Of a stretch of DNA of 64,000 nucleotides, positions 8,385-18,386 are shown piece by piece (position 1 is the first letter of the stretch; every line of letters begins with the position of its first letter). The DNA is taken from the NCBI GenBank assembly GCA_028292265.1, contig JAQGMR010000001.1, positions 62,001 through 126,000 of the forward strand. Reading direction: 5' to 3'. Source of the DNA: Herminiimonas sp. (GTDB lineage Bacteria; Pseudomonadota; Gammaproteobacteria; Burkholderiales; Burkholderiaceae_D). The notes beneath the pieces are model-generated. The model ran no database searches and was not told the DNA's origin. It saw nothing but the letters and a program-made list of their open reading frames with translations. Position numbers and translations under genes: made by a program.

Positions 8385-9566
8385 ATGGATGCCATAAGCA
8401 GCCAGACCTCTGGGAGCGAACGCCTTGCCAACTTGCGCAAGGCCGTGCGCGACTTCGTAGAACAGGAAGCGATCCCGCGCGAAGACCCCGCCCTCGCACA
8501 TGACGTTGTCCGGCTCGATGCTGTTGTCCGCGAGCTCCAGCAATTGGCAAGGGCGGCGGGCATCTATGCCCCGCATCTGCCGGTTGCGCTCGGCGGCCTC
8601 GGCCTCTCGTGGAGTGAACGTTGCGACATTCTTGAAGAAGCCGGCCGCAGTTTCCTGGGAGGTGGCGCCCTCAATTGCGCGCCGCCAGACCAGCCGAACA
8701 TGATCAACCTTCTGGAGCAAGGGACGCCCGCGCAGCAGGCAAAATACCTTATGCCATTGATCCGGGGCGAAACCCGTTCATGCTTCGCCATGACAGAGCC
8801 AGCACCGGGCGCCGGCTCAGACCCCCGCATGCTGAAGACCAGTGCTATCCGACGCGACGGCAAGTGGATATTGAACGGCCGCAAGTGGTTCATCAGTGGC
8901 GCCGTGGGCGCCGACTTTGCCATCGTGCTGGCACGCACCGACAAGGGTGCAACCATGTTCCTGGTCGACTTCGACTGCCCCGGTTACGAGGTAGTACGCA
9001 ACATCGGCAGCATGGATGGCTACCAGATTGGTGGCCACGGCGAGATCACACTCAACGACGTCGAGCTCGATGACGGCGCCGTGCTTGGCGAGGTGGAGCA
9101 CGGCTTCCAGTATGCGCAGGACCGGCTGGAGCCGGCGCGGCTTTCGCATTGCATGCGCTTCATCGGCCGGGCTTCACGCGCCATGCAGCTCGCTCAGGAA
9201 TATGCGGCCAGCCGCGAGTCCTTCGGCGAGAAACTTTCATCGCTGCAGCAGGTGCAGGCGATGGTGGTGGATTCCCATATCGACCTGCATGCAAGCAGAC
9301 TGATGACGCGCGAATGCGCCCGCAAGATGGACGCCGGTGAATCGGTCAAGCACGAGTCGGCCATGACCAAGATCTTTGTGTCGGAAGCCGTGTACCGCGT
9401 GGCGGACCGGGCAGTGCAGATCATGGGCGCGCTTGGCATCTCTCATGACACGCCGGCGTCCATGATTCTCTCCGAGCTCCGACCTTTCCGCATTTACGAT
9501 GGCGCCACAGAGTTGCATCGCGCAACCCTCGCGCGCCGGATTTTCCAACACGGCATGCGCCCCTGA
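8385..9566 (+). CDS. Acyl-CoA dehydrogenase family protein (second)
   Basis: The 393-residue product has acyl-CoA dehydrogenase signature one as CFAMTEPAPGAGSDPRMLKT and the C-terminal part as RAVQIMGALGISHDTPASMI. The latter replaces the common GG.GY motif, as in the ACAD10/11-like subgroup. It differs clearly from the enzyme at 6133 and is not a recent duplicate. The ATG at 8385 is chosen because upstream frame extension runs into the Bug gene. It lies 44 bases after that gene and 13 bases before the AcuI-like gene, in one operon. Confidence 0.88.
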   Translation: MDAISSQTSGSERLANLRKAVRDFVEQEAIPREDPALAHDVVRLDAVVRELQQLARAAGIYAPHLPVALGGLGLSWSERCDILEEAGRSFLGGGALNCAPPDQPNMINLLEQGTPAQQAKYLMPLIRGETRSCFAMTEPAPGAGSDPRMLKTSAIRRDGKWILNGRKWFISGAVGADFAIVLARTDKGATMFLVDFDCPGYEVVRNIGSMDGYQIGGHGEITLNDVELDDGAVLGEVEHGFQYAQDRLEPARLSHCMRFIGRASRAMQLAQEYAASRESFGEKLSSLQQVQAMVVDSHIDLHASRLMTRECARKMDAGESVKHESAMTKIFVSEAVYRVADRAVQIMGALGISHDTPASMILSELRPFRIYDGATELHRATLARRIFQHGMRP

Positions 9567-9578
9567 AAAGACATCACC

Positions 9579-10571
9579 ATGAAAAAATCCTTCACGGCCT
9601 ACAGGCTTTTCGCGGGGGAAAACGGCACGCCGCAGGGCCGCTTTGTCGAGCTTGGCGTGAACGACCTGTCTCCCGGCGAAGTCGTGATTCGCGTGGCATT
9701 CACCAGCATCAACTACAAGGATGCGCTGGCGGCGGTTGGCACCAACCGCATCATCCGCGAGTTTCCGCGCATCGGTGGCATTGACCTGACCGGCGAGGTC
9801 GCCGCATCGACCGATGCGCGCTTTCGCGAAGGCGATCCAGTGGTGGTGCACGGCTTCGGCATTGGGGTCGAATTCGACGGTGGCCATACGCAATATGCCC
9901 GCGTCGCAGCCGACTCGGTGATGCCACTTCCGGCCGGGCTTGACCTGCTGGAGGCCAGCATTCTCGGCGCGGCCGGCTATACCGCTGGCCTCTGCCTGCA
10001 CTGGATGGAACACAACGGCTTGCGACCGGAGTCTGGCGCGGTGCTGGTGACTGGCGCCACCGGTGGCGTTGGCAGTGTTGCGGTCGACATGCTGGCCCAA
10101 CGCGGCTACACAGTGGCCGCCATGACTGGCAAGGCAGACGCGGCCGATTACCTCAAATCGCTGGGTGCAGACCATATCGTTGTGGCCAGCACGGCGCAGG
10201 CCAGTGGCAAGCCGCTGGAGAAGCCGCTGTGGTCGGGCGCCATCGATGCCGTGGGCGGCGAAGTACTCGGATGGCTGCTGCGAACGACGCAGTCGGACGG
10301 TGTGGTGACCAGTTTCGGCAATGCTGGCGGCGCTGAGTTCCATGCGACAGTGCTACCCTTCATTTTGCGCGGCGTGAAGCTTATTGGAATCAATGCGAAT
10401 AGCCCGATGGCGCTGCGGCACGAAGTCTGGGCAAAAATCGCCGGTGCATATCGGCCGAAGCACCTTGAGCGTATCGCCAACGTGATCGACTTCGCGCAAC
10501 TGCCACAGGCAATGGCCCAACTGCGAGACCGCGCAAGCCGCGGTCGGACCGTTATACGCATGCAGCATTAA
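9579..10571 (+). CDS. YhdH/AcuI-type NADPH-dependent acrylyl-CoA reductase-like oxidoreductase
   Basis: The 330-residue zinc-independent MDR-superfamily protein has a GroES-like N-terminal half (about 1-120; SINYKDALAAVG is typical of YhdH/AcuI) and a nucleotide-binding half with VLVTGATGGVGSVAVDMLAQRG near 160. AcuI enzymes reduce acryloyl-CoA to propionyl-CoA with NADPH. In this operon it could reduce an unsaturated acyl-CoA made by a dehydrogenase or dehydration step. The family call is strong; the exact substrate is inferred. Confidence 0.85.
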   Translation: MKKSFTAYRLFAGENGTPQGRFVELGVNDLSPGEVVIRVAFTSINYKDALAAVGTNRIIREFPRIGGIDLTGEVAASTDARFREGDPVVVHGFGIGVEFDGGHTQYARVAADSVMPLPAGLDLLEASILGAAGYTAGLCLHWMEHNGLRPESGAVLVTGATGGVGSVAVDMLAQRGYTVAAMTGKADAADYLKSLGADHIVVASTAQASGKPLEKPLWSGAIDAVGGEVLGWLLRTTQSDGVVTSFGNAGGAEFHATVLPFILRGVKLIGINANSPMALRHEVWAKIAGAYRPKHLERIANVIDFAQLPQAMAQLRDRASRGRTVIRMQH

Positions 10572-10600
10572 TCACGTCCCCCACCAGCGAGTCTCACGTC

Positions 10601-12736
10601 ATGAGTGACCAGTCAAGCCTCCGCAGCCTCTTCTGCCCGTCCAGTATCGCCGTCGTGGGCGCGTCTGCCACGCCCCAGAAAATTGGCGCGGTGCCGGTGA
10701 GTTTGTTGCGCAAGTTCGGCTACGCCGGTGACATCTATCCGGTCAATCCCAATGCCCCGGAAGTCCAGGGACTGAAGTGCTATCCCAGCCTGCAATCGAT
10801 CGGCAAGCCGGTCGACATGGTGGTACTCGCGGTGCCCGCATCGCTGGCGCAGGCGGCGCTGGAAGACGCCGCGGCGGCTGGCGCAAAGAGTGCCGTCATG
10901 TTCACCTCGGGCTACGCGGAAACCGGGCCTGATGGCGTCTTGCAGCAGCAACGCCTGGCAGCGCTCGCGACGCAAAACGGCATACGGCTGCTCGGCCCGA
11001 ACTGCCTTGGCTTCATGAACGTGCGGCAGAGCATTTACGCAACCTTTTCGCCTGCGCCCAATGCCGGCCTGGTGCGGGCCGGACCGGTCGGGATGGTGTC
11101 GCAAAGCGGCGCTTTTGGGGCCTACGCCTACAGCATGGCGCGCGAGCGCGGCCTTGGCCTGTCGTACTGGATCACGACCGGCAATGAAGCCGATCTCGAC
11201 GTTGCCGATTGCATCATGTGGCTGGTTGCGGATGAAGATACGCGCGTCATTATGGTGTACCTCGAAGGCTGCCGTGATGGCGACAAGTTGAAGCACGCGC
11301 TGTCGGCGGCGCGCGCCGCCGGCAAGCCGGTTGTTGTGACCAAGGTCGGGCGCACCGGGTCCGGCGCAGAGGCCGCCGCCTCGCATACTGCCGCACTTGC
11401 CGGAAACGATGCGGTGTATGACGCCCTGTTCCAGCAATACGGCGCATTGCGCGCCCTCACAATCGACTCGTTTTTCAATATCGGCTATGCTCTTTGCATC
11501 TGGGCCAAACCGCCGAAGAACCGCAACCTTGGCATCATCACCGTTTCCGGCGGCGTCGGCGCGTTGATGGCCGACGATGCGGAAGAAGCCGGCCTGCAAC
11601 TGCCTGCGCTCGGGCTGGAAGCACAGCAAGAAATTCTCAAGCGTGTGCCCTTTGCCGGCCCGCGTAATCCGGTCGACGTCACTGGCCAGGCAACCTCCGA
11701 CCCGCAATTGCTCGAGCAGGCCGCGACCTTGATGCTGAAAGACGGCGCCTACGGCAGCCTGCTGGTATTCCTGGCCGCGGCCGGCACCTCGGACGCGCTG
11801 TGGCCGCATTTCAAGGCGTTTGCGCAGAAGCTGCGCGCTGGTTTTCCTGATACGCCGCTTGCGCTGTGCTCGCTGTTCTCGCCTGAGCGGCGGGCGGAGC
11901 TCGAAGGGCTCGGCTGCCTTGTCTTCGCCGACCCAAGCGCGGCGGTGCGCGCCATTGCAGCCATCTCGCCGCGCCCGGCAGTCTCTGAAGCAGTCTCTGA
12001 AGCGGACGCCTCGGCACCGGCGGATGCCAGGACGCCGCTGCCGCACGGGCCTCTCAATGAAGCCTCCGCGCTCGTGGTGCTGCAAGAGGCCGGCATTCCA
12101 ACAATGCAGTTCCAGATCGTCAGGGGTGCCGAAGCCGCCGCGGCCGCGGCTGAGTCGCTCGGCTATCCGGTGGTTTTGAAAATCGTTTCGCCGGACATCA
12201 CCCACAAGAGCGATGTTGGCGGTGTGCGGCTTGCTCTGGCGGACGCCGCAGCGGTACGCGATGCCTTCGATGCCATCATGCAGTCGGTGCGGGACAACGC
12301 GCCAGGTGCAACACTCGACGGCATGCTGGTCGCGCCGATGATCCGCGATGGCGTCGAATGCATTTTGGGGGTGCAGCGCGACCCGGTATTCGGGCCAATC
12401 GTGATGTTCGGGCTCGGCGGAATTTTCGTGGAAACAATGAAGGATGTGAGCTTCCGGCTGGCCCCGTTCGGCCGCGAAGAAGCCTTGCGCATGATTGACG
12501 AAGTGCAGGCCCGCTCACTACTGCAAGGAGCGCGTGGCCGACCGGTGGCCGACGTCGGCGCGCTGGCCGATGCGCTGGCGCGTTTGTCACGCTTCGCCGT
12601 GGCGATGCAGGACGAGATTGATTCCATCGACATAAATCCCTTCACCGTATTGCCCAACGGCCGCGGTGCGCTCGCGCTGGATGCAGTAATCATTCGACGC
12701 CATGACCAGCTCGCAACCGGACCAGGCCTGACATGA
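10601..12736 (+). CDS. ADP-forming acyl-CoA synthetase (fused alpha-beta acetate--CoA ligase family)
   Basis: The 711-residue fusion begins with a CoA-binding Rossmann domain (about 8-105; SSIAVVGASATPQKIGAVP) followed by succinyl-CoA-ligase-like domains (about 150-440). The phosphorylated His lies in AASHTAALAGN (His262). An Ala-rich linker leads to a C-terminal ATP-grasp domain (about 480-700). Such enzymes make an acyl-CoA from acid, ATP and CoA, giving ADP and phosphate. The stop overlaps the start of the DUF1254 gene (ATGA, 12733-12736). It is the likely activating step of this operon. Confidence 0.9.
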   Translation: MSDQSSLRSLFCPSSIAVVGASATPQKIGAVPVSLLRKFGYAGDIYPVNPNAPEVQGLKCYPSLQSIGKPVDMVVLAVPASLAQAALEDAAAAGAKSAVMFTSGYAETGPDGVLQQQRLAALATQNGIRLLGPNCLGFMNVRQSIYATFSPAPNAGLVRAGPVGMVSQSGAFGAYAYSMARERGLGLSYWITTGNEADLDVADCIMWLVADEDTRVIMVYLEGCRDGDKLKHALSAARAAGKPVVVTKVGRTGSGAEAAASHTAALAGNDAVYDALFQQYGALRALTIDSFFNIGYALCIWAKPPKNRNLGIITVSGGVGALMADDAEEAGLQLPALGLEAQQEILKRVPFAGPRNPVDVTGQATSDPQLLEQAATLMLKDGAYGSLLVFLAAAGTSDALWPHFKAFAQKLRAGFPDTPLALCSLFSPERRAELEGLGCLVFADPSAAVRAIAAISPRPAVSEAVSEADASAPADARTPLPHGPLNEASALVVLQEAGIPTMQFQIVRGAEAAAAAAESLGYPVVLKIVSPDITHKSDVGGVRLALADAAAVRDAFDAIMQSVRDNAPGATLDGMLVAPMIRDGVECILGVQRDPVFGPIVMFGLGGIFVETMKDVSFRLAPFGREEALRMIDEVQARSLLQGARGRPVADVGALADALARLSRFAVAMQDEIDSIDINPFTVLPNGRGALALDAVIIRRHDQLATGPGLT

Positions 12737-14154
12737 CCGCACTCCCTCCTGACTACGGCAGCGATACGGGGTCTGACGACTCGCTAGAGGAAGAAGCGCA
12801 TTCGCTTGCGTTGCTGGCGGCGGTCTATACCTTTCCGCTACATGAAACAATGCGCCTGCGTGCGGCAACCTCCCCGCGCCGAAACAGCGGCGGCGAGTTT
12901 GCCGGCGATAGCGCCGGGAGCCCACTGCGCTGGTGCAATTGCTATCACCACGCGCGCCAGTTGCTGGGCGCCGGCAAGAGCCGGGTCGTGACGCCCAACA
13001 ACGACACGCTGTACAGCACGGCATGGCTTAACCTCACTGGCGAAGCCCTGGTGTTAAGCGTGCCGGACACCGCTGGTCGATACTATGTACTCGGACTCCT
13101 GGATTTTTTTACCAATCCTTTTGCGCACATCGGGCGGCGCACCACCGGCACCAATGCCGGCCGCTTCCTCGTCACCGGGCCGCAGTGGCGCGGCACGGTA
13201 CCAGATGGCATGAGCCATGTGCCGAGTCCGACTAACTGGGTGTGGCTTATCGGCCGCATCCTGATCGACGGGCCGGCCGAGATTCCGACCGTGACGGCGC
13301 TTCAGGACGCCTTCACGATTCACCCACTGTCGGTGTGGCACGCCGGCACGGCCGCGCAGGCCGCATATCAAGGCGAGCGCTTCGACTGCCGATTTGATTT
13401 CGATGCAACACAGGCCTTGTCGACCCCGCACTTCGTGCGAACCGTCAACCGCGCCCTGGCTGAAAATCCACCGCCCCGGCGCGAGCAGGAACTGGTCGAT
13501 CAATTCCGACGGATCGGCATCGGTGCGGGGCTTGAAACCACGGTCCTTGACGCGCTCCCCGCGCCTCAGCGCCGTGGCGTCGAGCAGGCGATTGAAAATC
13601 TTCCAGCGAGCCTGCGTGACGCGGCCGGAAAATCCATGTCGGGTCCCGGCGCAAAACCAGGTGAAAGTGGCAGCTGGAATCGGCCAGAAATTCTCGGCCC
13701 TTCCTTTGGCGAAGACTACCTGCGGCGCGCGATCGTGGCCCAAAAATACATCGGCGCCCTGGCCAGCGTGGAAGCCATGTACCCGATGGCTGATACCGAT
13801 TCCGCTGGGCGGCCCCTTGAGGGATCGCGCCGCTACCGCATGCATTTCGCACCCGGCCAGCTGCCACCGGTCGATGCGTTCTGGTCAATGACGATGTACA
13901 GTGCGGCCGACTACATGCTGGTGCAAAATCCGATCGATCGCTATGCCATTGGCGACCGAACCGCCGGCCTGAAATACGACGCCGATGGCGGGCTGACCAT
14001 CTGGATTGCATACGCAGCGCCAACGCCGGATCGCATCTCCAATTGGCTGCCCGCGCCGCCCGACCGGTTCTACCTGACCTTTCGTGCCTATCAGCCGAAG
14101 GATGAATTCCTGAACGGCAGCTATCGCCTGCCAGCGATAGAATCCGTCGATTGA
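12733..14154 (+). CDS. DUF1254/DUF1214 domain protein
   Basis: The 473-residue protein has an N-terminal DUF1254 region (about 25-170; the family signature VVTPNNDTLYSTAWLNL is clear) and a C-terminal DUF1214 region (about 350-465; FWSMTMYSAADYMLVQNPIDRYAIGDR, split here only by convention). There is no signal peptide, although many relatives are exported. No reaction is firmly assigned to the family. Translational coupling to the acyl-CoA synthetase suggests a linked role in the same pathway. Confidence 0.85.
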   Translation: MTALPPDYGSDTGSDDSLEEEAHSLALLAAVYTFPLHETMRLRAATSPRRNSGGEFAGDSAGSPLRWCNCYHHARQLLGAGKSRVVTPNNDTLYSTAWLNLTGEALVLSVPDTAGRYYVLGLLDFFTNPFAHIGRRTTGTNAGRFLVTGPQWRGTVPDGMSHVPSPTNWVWLIGRILIDGPAEIPTVTALQDAFTIHPLSVWHAGTAAQAAYQGERFDCRFDFDATQALSTPHFVRTVNRALAENPPPRREQELVDQFRRIGIGAGLETTVLDALPAPQRRGVEQAIENLPASLRDAAGKSMSGPGAKPGESGSWNRPEILGPSFGEDYLRRAIVAQKYIGALASVEAMYPMADTDSAGRPLEGSRRYRMHFAPGQLPPVDAFWSMTMYSAADYMLVQNPIDRYAIGDRTAGLKYDADGGLTIWIAYAAPTPDRISNWLPAPPDRFYLTFRAYQPKDEFLNGSYRLPAIESVD

Positions 14155-14203
14155 AAATACCGCAATGCCAAACCATTCCATTTCACCGCCTGAAGGAAGC
14201 GCA

Positions 14204-15265
14204 ATGAACAGCGTCCATATTCACAGCGACGTGCGCCACGCGCGCATCAGACTCGATGTTTCCGCTGCAAGGCACGGCCGCAAGATCCGCGGCCTCTTGC
14301 CTGGCCTTATTCTGGCCGCTGCAACGCTCAGCACCGCTATCGACGCCGGAGCACAAATCGCGGCGCCGACCTACCCGACGCAGCCGATTCACATGGTGGT
14401 GCCCTTCACCCCCGGCGGCAGCACCGACGTGATGGCCCGGGTGATTGGCAACGAGGTGTCGAAGACGCTGGGCCAGCCTGTCATCGTGGACAACAAGCCG
14501 GGCGCCAATTCGAATCTTGGCGCCTCGTATGTGGCGCACGCCGCGCCGGATGGCTACACCCTGCTGGTCGGCACGACAGCACTAACCACCAACCCCAGCC
14601 TGTACAAGTCGCTGAGCTATAGCATCGTCAACGACCTGGTTGGCGTAGCCAATATTGCGGCCGTGCCGCTGGTGCTGGTGGTGCCGGCCTCACTGCCCGC
14701 CAACAATCTGAAGGAGCTGGTGGACTACGCGAAGAAATCCACCACACCGCTGAACTTCGCCTCCACGGGCAGCGGATCGGTCGCCCATCTCGCGGGGGAG
14801 CTGCTGAAGCGCCAGGCCGGTATCGACATGGCCCATATTCCCTACAAGGGCGCCGCGCCGGCGGTGGCCGCCTTGCTCGGCGGCCAGGTGCAGATGATGT
14901 TCGACACGCCAACCAGTTCGCTGCCGTTCATTACATCCGGCAAACTGAAGGCGATCGTTACGACCGGACTGGAACGCTCGGCCGTGCTGAAAGACGTACA
15001 GACGGTGAAGGAAAGCGGAGTTGCCGATTTCGATATCATGGCGTGGACCGGCGTGCTGGCGCCAAAAGGCACGCCGCCAGCCGTGGTGGCCAAACTGCAT
15101 GCGCAGGTAGAGAAGGCGCTTGAATTGCCGGACGTTGTGAGCCGCTTCAACAACCTGGGCCTGGTCATCGTGAAGGAATCTCAACCAGCGTTTGCGGCCC
15201 GCATTCGCAGTGATGTCGACAAATGGGCGCCCATTGTGAAGGCATCGGGCGCACGACTCGACTAG
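14204..15265 (+). CDS. Bug/TctC-family periplasmic receptor
   Basis: The 353-residue product has an extended N-terminus before a hydrophobic export segment (LLPGLILAAATLSTAIDAGAQ, about 30-50). It then shows YPTQPIHMVVPFTPGGSTDVMARV and the Bug motif GANSNLGASYVAHAAPDGYT. The start at 14204 follows GAAGGAAG; an upstream ATG at 14165 would lengthen the tail further. It is the second Bug receptor in the same forward operon, so two related acids may be sensed or imported. Confidence 0.88.
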   Translation: MNSVHIHSDVRHARIRLDVSAARHGRKIRGLLPGLILAAATLSTAIDAGAQIAAPTYPTQPIHMVVPFTPGGSTDVMARVIGNEVSKTLGQPVIVDNKPGANSNLGASYVAHAAPDGYTLLVGTTALTTNPSLYKSLSYSIVNDLVGVANIAAVPLVLVVPASLPANNLKELVDYAKKSTTPLNFASTGSGSVAHLAGELLKRQAGIDMAHIPYKGAAPAVAALLGGQVQMMFDTPTSSLPFITSGKLKAIVTTGLERSAVLKDVQTVKESGVADFDIMAWTGVLAPKGTPPAVVAKLHAQVEKALELPDVVSRFNNLGLVIVKESQPAFAARIRSDVDKWAPIVKASGARLD

Positions 15266-15298
15266 ACTTCGGCATCGCCATTGACAAGGATCTGCAAG

Positions 15299-16090
15299 AT
15301 GAAATCTGACAACCCCAGCTCGGCCCGCAGCGGGCCAGGCAACCGGTTTTCCGCCAGCGAATGGCAAGCCCGGGTGGAACTCGCCGCGGCTTATCGAATC
15401 GTCCATCATTACGGCTGGACCGACCTGATCTACAACCATATTTCCTACGAGCTGCCGGACAACCCCGGCACCTACCTGATCAATCCCTTCGGCCTCGCCT
15501 ACAACGAAGTCACGGCCTCCAACCTGGTGCGCATTGATATCGACGGCAACCTGCTGAGCGACACGATGTATCGCATCAACCGCGCAGGGTTTGTCATCCA
15601 CAGCGCGATACATCGGGTTCGCCCCGATGCGCGCTGCGTGCTCCACACCCATAGCCGGGCTGGCGCCGCGGTGTCCTGCCTTGCCGAGGGATTCGTACCC
15701 ATGACGCAGGGTGGAATGCAGTTCTACAACCGCGTCTCGTACCATGATTTCGAGGGCTTTAACGTCAACCTCGACGAGCAGGAGCGGCTCGCGAAAAACA
15801 TGGGCACGAACCACGCTTTTGTCCTGCGCAACCATGGCCTGCTGACAGTTGGTCCCACCATCCACAAGGCGCTGCAAAGGATGATCTATCTGGAGCAGGC
15901 TTGCGAGATTCAGATCGACGCCTGGCAAACGGGCCATCGCATTAACCTGCCGCCGCCCGAGGTGTGCGAAGCAACCGCCGCAGCGTGGGCCGCCCGTGCG
16001 GCTGGGAAAGATTCCAACGCCAGCGATGATATTGAATGGGCGGCGCTACTACGTCTGGCGGACCGGCTTTATCCGGATTACCGCTATTGA
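15299..16090 (+). CDS. Class II aldolase/adducin family protein
   Basis: The 263-residue product shows the zinc-binding His pair HTHSRAG of class II aldolases, an upstream DLIYNHISYELP segment and a downstream FVLRNHGLLTVG with the third metal His. The family includes fuculose-phosphate aldolases and many decarboxylase-like or hydrolase-like proteins of unknown substrate. The ATG at 15299 follows AAGGA at 15285-15289; a TTG at 15281 is less likely. It closes the forward operon and converges on the Bug gene at 16190. Confidence 0.88.
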   Translation: MKSDNPSSARSGPGNRFSASEWQARVELAAAYRIVHHYGWTDLIYNHISYELPDNPGTYLINPFGLAYNEVTASNLVRIDIDGNLLSDTMYRINRAGFVIHSAIHRVRPDARCVLHTHSRAGAAVSCLAEGFVPMTQGGMQFYNRVSYHDFEGFNVNLDEQERLAKNMGTNHAFVLRNHGLLTVGPTIHKALQRMIYLEQACEIQIDAWQTGHRINLPPPEVCEATAAAWAARAAGKDSNASDDIEWAALLRLADRLYPDYRY

Positions 16091-16189
16091 GTCAGCGCGG
16101 GGAAACGCCGCGTTGGCGACAAGCTGGCAGCGCCCGAAAACGGCTTGCCGCGACGCGGAAGGGGCTCGCCGGCCGCGTCGGCAGTCTGG

Positions 16190-17176
16190 CTACTCCACCT
16201 TGACGCCGGCTTCACGGATCACGGTCGCCCACAACGCCTGTTCGGCCTTAATGTACTTTGCGGCTTGCTCGGGGCTTCCTCCCATCGGCGTGCTGCCTTC
16301 CGCCGACAAGGTTGCAAGCATGGCAGGCTGGGTCAAGGCCTTTTCGACGGCGGCATTCATGCGCTTGACGATATCGGGCGGCGTGCCGGCTGGCGCCATG
16401 ATGACTTTCCAGTCCACTGCCGAGAAATCCTTGTAGCCGGATTCGGCAATGGTCGGCACCGAGGGCAGGATCGGCAGCCGCTTCTGTGAAGTGACCGCGA
16501 TAGCCCGCATGCGGCCGCCCTTGATCATGCCGAGCACCGACTGCGGTGTGGCAAACATATAGTCCGTCTGCCCGCCAAGCATGTCAGTGATGGCCGGTGC
16601 GGCGCCCTTGTAAGGCACGTTCAATACCTTGATGCCGGCGCGGCGTGCCAGCATTTCACCCGCGAGATGGCCGACGGTGCCAGTTCCTGCCAACGCCTGC
16701 TTGATCTCGCCTGGCCTGGCCTTGGCCGCCTTGATCGCGTCGGCCAATGACTTCCATGGCGATTCGGTTCGCACCACCATCACCATCGGCTGTTCCGCCA
16801 CCAGCGCCACGGCGACAAGGTCCTTTGAGGGATCGAATGGCATGTTTGGCAGCAGGGCCGGATTGATCGCGATGTTGGAAGTCTGTCCCATCCCGATCGT
16901 GTAGCCGTCCGGCTTTGCCTTGGCTACCGTGTCGATACCAATGTTGCCGCCCGCGCCTGGCTTGTTTTCAACAACGAAATTCCATTTGGTGTCAGCCGCC
17001 ATTTTTTCGGCGATGTGGCGTGTGACGGTATCCGTGCCGCCGCCCGGAGTGTAGGGGACGACGAAGCGGATGGGACGATCCGGCCAGGAATCGGCGATCA
17101 CGACGGTGCTGTTGAGCAGCCCGCCGCCGAGCGCGGCGAGGCAAGCCAGGAATACGAAATTTCGACGTGGGGTCAT
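16190..17176 (-). CDS. Bug/TctC-family periplasmic receptor
   Basis: The 328-residue product starts MTPRRNFVFLACLAALGG, a Tat-like or Sec export signal (RR motif), followed by RPIRFVVPYTPGGGTDTVTR and GAGGNIGIDTVAKAKPDGYT. It is the last gene of a reverse-strand group with a class III CoA transferase and an HMG-CoA-lyase-like gene, and probably supplies their substrate from the periplasm. The start at 17176 is preferred over 17335 because it places the signal at the N-terminus. Confidence 0.88.
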   Translation of the reverse strand: MTPRRNFVFLACLAALGGGLLNSTVVIADSWPDRPIRFVVPYTPGGGTDTVTRHIAEKMAADTKWNFVVENKPGAGGNIGIDTVAKAKPDGYTIGMGQTSNIAINPALLPNMPFDPSKDLVAVALVAEQPMVMVVRTESPWKSLADAIKAAKARPGEIKQALAGTGTVGHLAGEMLARRAGIKVLNVPYKGAAPAITDMLGGQTDYMFATPQSVLGMIKGGRMRAIAVTSQKRLPILPSVPTIAESGYKDFSAVDWKVIMAPAGTPPDIVKRMNAAVEKALTQPAMLATLSAEGSTPMGGSPEQAAKYIKAEQALWATVIREAGVKVE

Positions 17177-17204
17177 GGTGGTGTGTCCTGGTTTTTTTGA
17201 TTTG

Positions 17205-18386
17205 TTAGCGGGTAACGTGTCTGGCACGTAGCGCCTGGATCGCTTCATCGCTGTAGCCGAGTTCGTGCAGCAGTGTGTCGCTGTGCTCACCAAGCTTCGG
17301 CGGATTGAGACGGATTCCTGGTCGGTGGCCATCAAGGGTTAATGGCAGAAGGACTGTCTTTGTCTCGCGGCCATCCGGCAGCGTGATTGGCGCCAGCCCG
17401 CCGGTGGCGTTCAGGTGCGGATCGTCCAGCAAGTCATGCGGGCGGGTGATCGGTGCGAAGGGCAATCCATGCTGCTCAAAAACCGCCGACAACTCTTCTG
17501 CGCTGTGTTCGCCGAGCGCCTGTCGCAGTATCGGCATCAGCCATGGTCGCGCATTGACGCGGTCGTTGTTCGTCGTCAGGCGCGGGTCGGCCTTGAGCTC
17601 CGCGAACCCGAAGGCGTCGCAAAAGATCGCCCACTGCGTGTCACTGACAACGGCAAGAAAAATCTGCGCGTTGTCCTTGACGCTGAATACGTCGTAGATG
17701 GCCCAGGCGGCGATGCGACTTGGCATCGGGGCGGCCGCCTTGCCTGTCACCGCGTACTGCATCATGTGCTGCGCTACCAGGAACACGTTGTTTTCAAACA
17801 GCGCGCTTTGCACTTCCTGCCCGCGCCCGGTCTGCTCGCGTGCTGCAAGTGCGGCCATGGCGCCGAGCGCGCCGAACACCCCGCCCATGATGTCATTGAC
17901 GCTGGTGCCTGCGCGCAGCGGATCGCCCGGGCGACCCGTCATGTAGGCCAGGCCACCCATCATTTGCACTACTTCATCGAGCGCGGTGCGATGGTCATAC
18001 GGCCCCGGCAGAAACCCCTTGTGACTTACGTACACCAGGCGCGGATTGCGTTGTGAAAGCGAGGCATAGTCGAGCCCCAATTTTTTCATGGTGCGCGGCT
18101 TGAAGTTTTCGCTGACGATATCGGCGCTGTCGATCAGCTTCAGCGCCACTTCCATCCCCTCTGGCGTGTGCAGGTCGATCGCGATGCTCTTCTTGTTGCG
18201 ATTGAACATCGAGAAGAAGCCCGCGCCGGAGCCGATCAGCTTGCGGGTATTGTCGCCCGCGATCGGCTCGACCTTGATCACTTCCGCGCCGAGGTCGGCC
18301 AGCACCATGCCACAAGTCGGCCCCATTACCATGTGGGTAAATTCGACGACGCGTATACCTTGATAGGGCAGTTTGTTATCTGGCAT
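17205..18386 (-). CDS. Class III CoA transferase (CaiB/BaiF family)
   Basis: The 393-residue protein has the family opening RVVEFTHMVMGPTCGMVLADLGAEVIKVE (given in part) and the expected catalytic Asp in GTSVNDIMGG. These enzymes move CoA between carboxylic acids through a covalent aspartyl-CoA. The start at 18386 overlaps the end of the HMG-CoA-lyase-like gene by 11 bases, so the pair is co-translated. The likely job is activation of an acid that the lyase partner then cleaves. Confidence 0.9.
   Translation of the reverse strand: MPDNKLPYQGIRVVEFTHMVMGPTCGMVLADLGAEVIKVEPIAGDNTRKLIGSGAGFFSMFNRNKKSIAIDLHTPEGMEVALKLIDSADIVSENFKPRTMKKLGLDYASLSQRNPRLVYVSHKGFLPGPYDHRTALDEVVQMMGGLAYMTGRPGDPLRAGTSVNDIMGGVFGALGAMAALAAREQTGRGQEVQSALFENNVFLVAQHMMQYAVTGKAAAPMPSRIAAWAIYDVFSVKDNAQIFLAVVSDTQWAIFCDAFGFAELKADPRLTTNNDRVNARPWLMPILRQALGEHSAEELSAVFEQHGLPFAPITRPHDLLDDPHLNATGGLAPITLPDGRETKTVLLPLTLDGHRPGIRLNPPKLGEHSDTLLHELGYSDEAIQALRARHVTR

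Noticed and set aside
10613..12205. Long reverse-strand frame opposite the acyl-CoA synthetase
   Set aside because: It is composed of Arg/His/Gln-rich sequence without family features and lies wholly opposite a strongly conserved gene; an antisense shadow.
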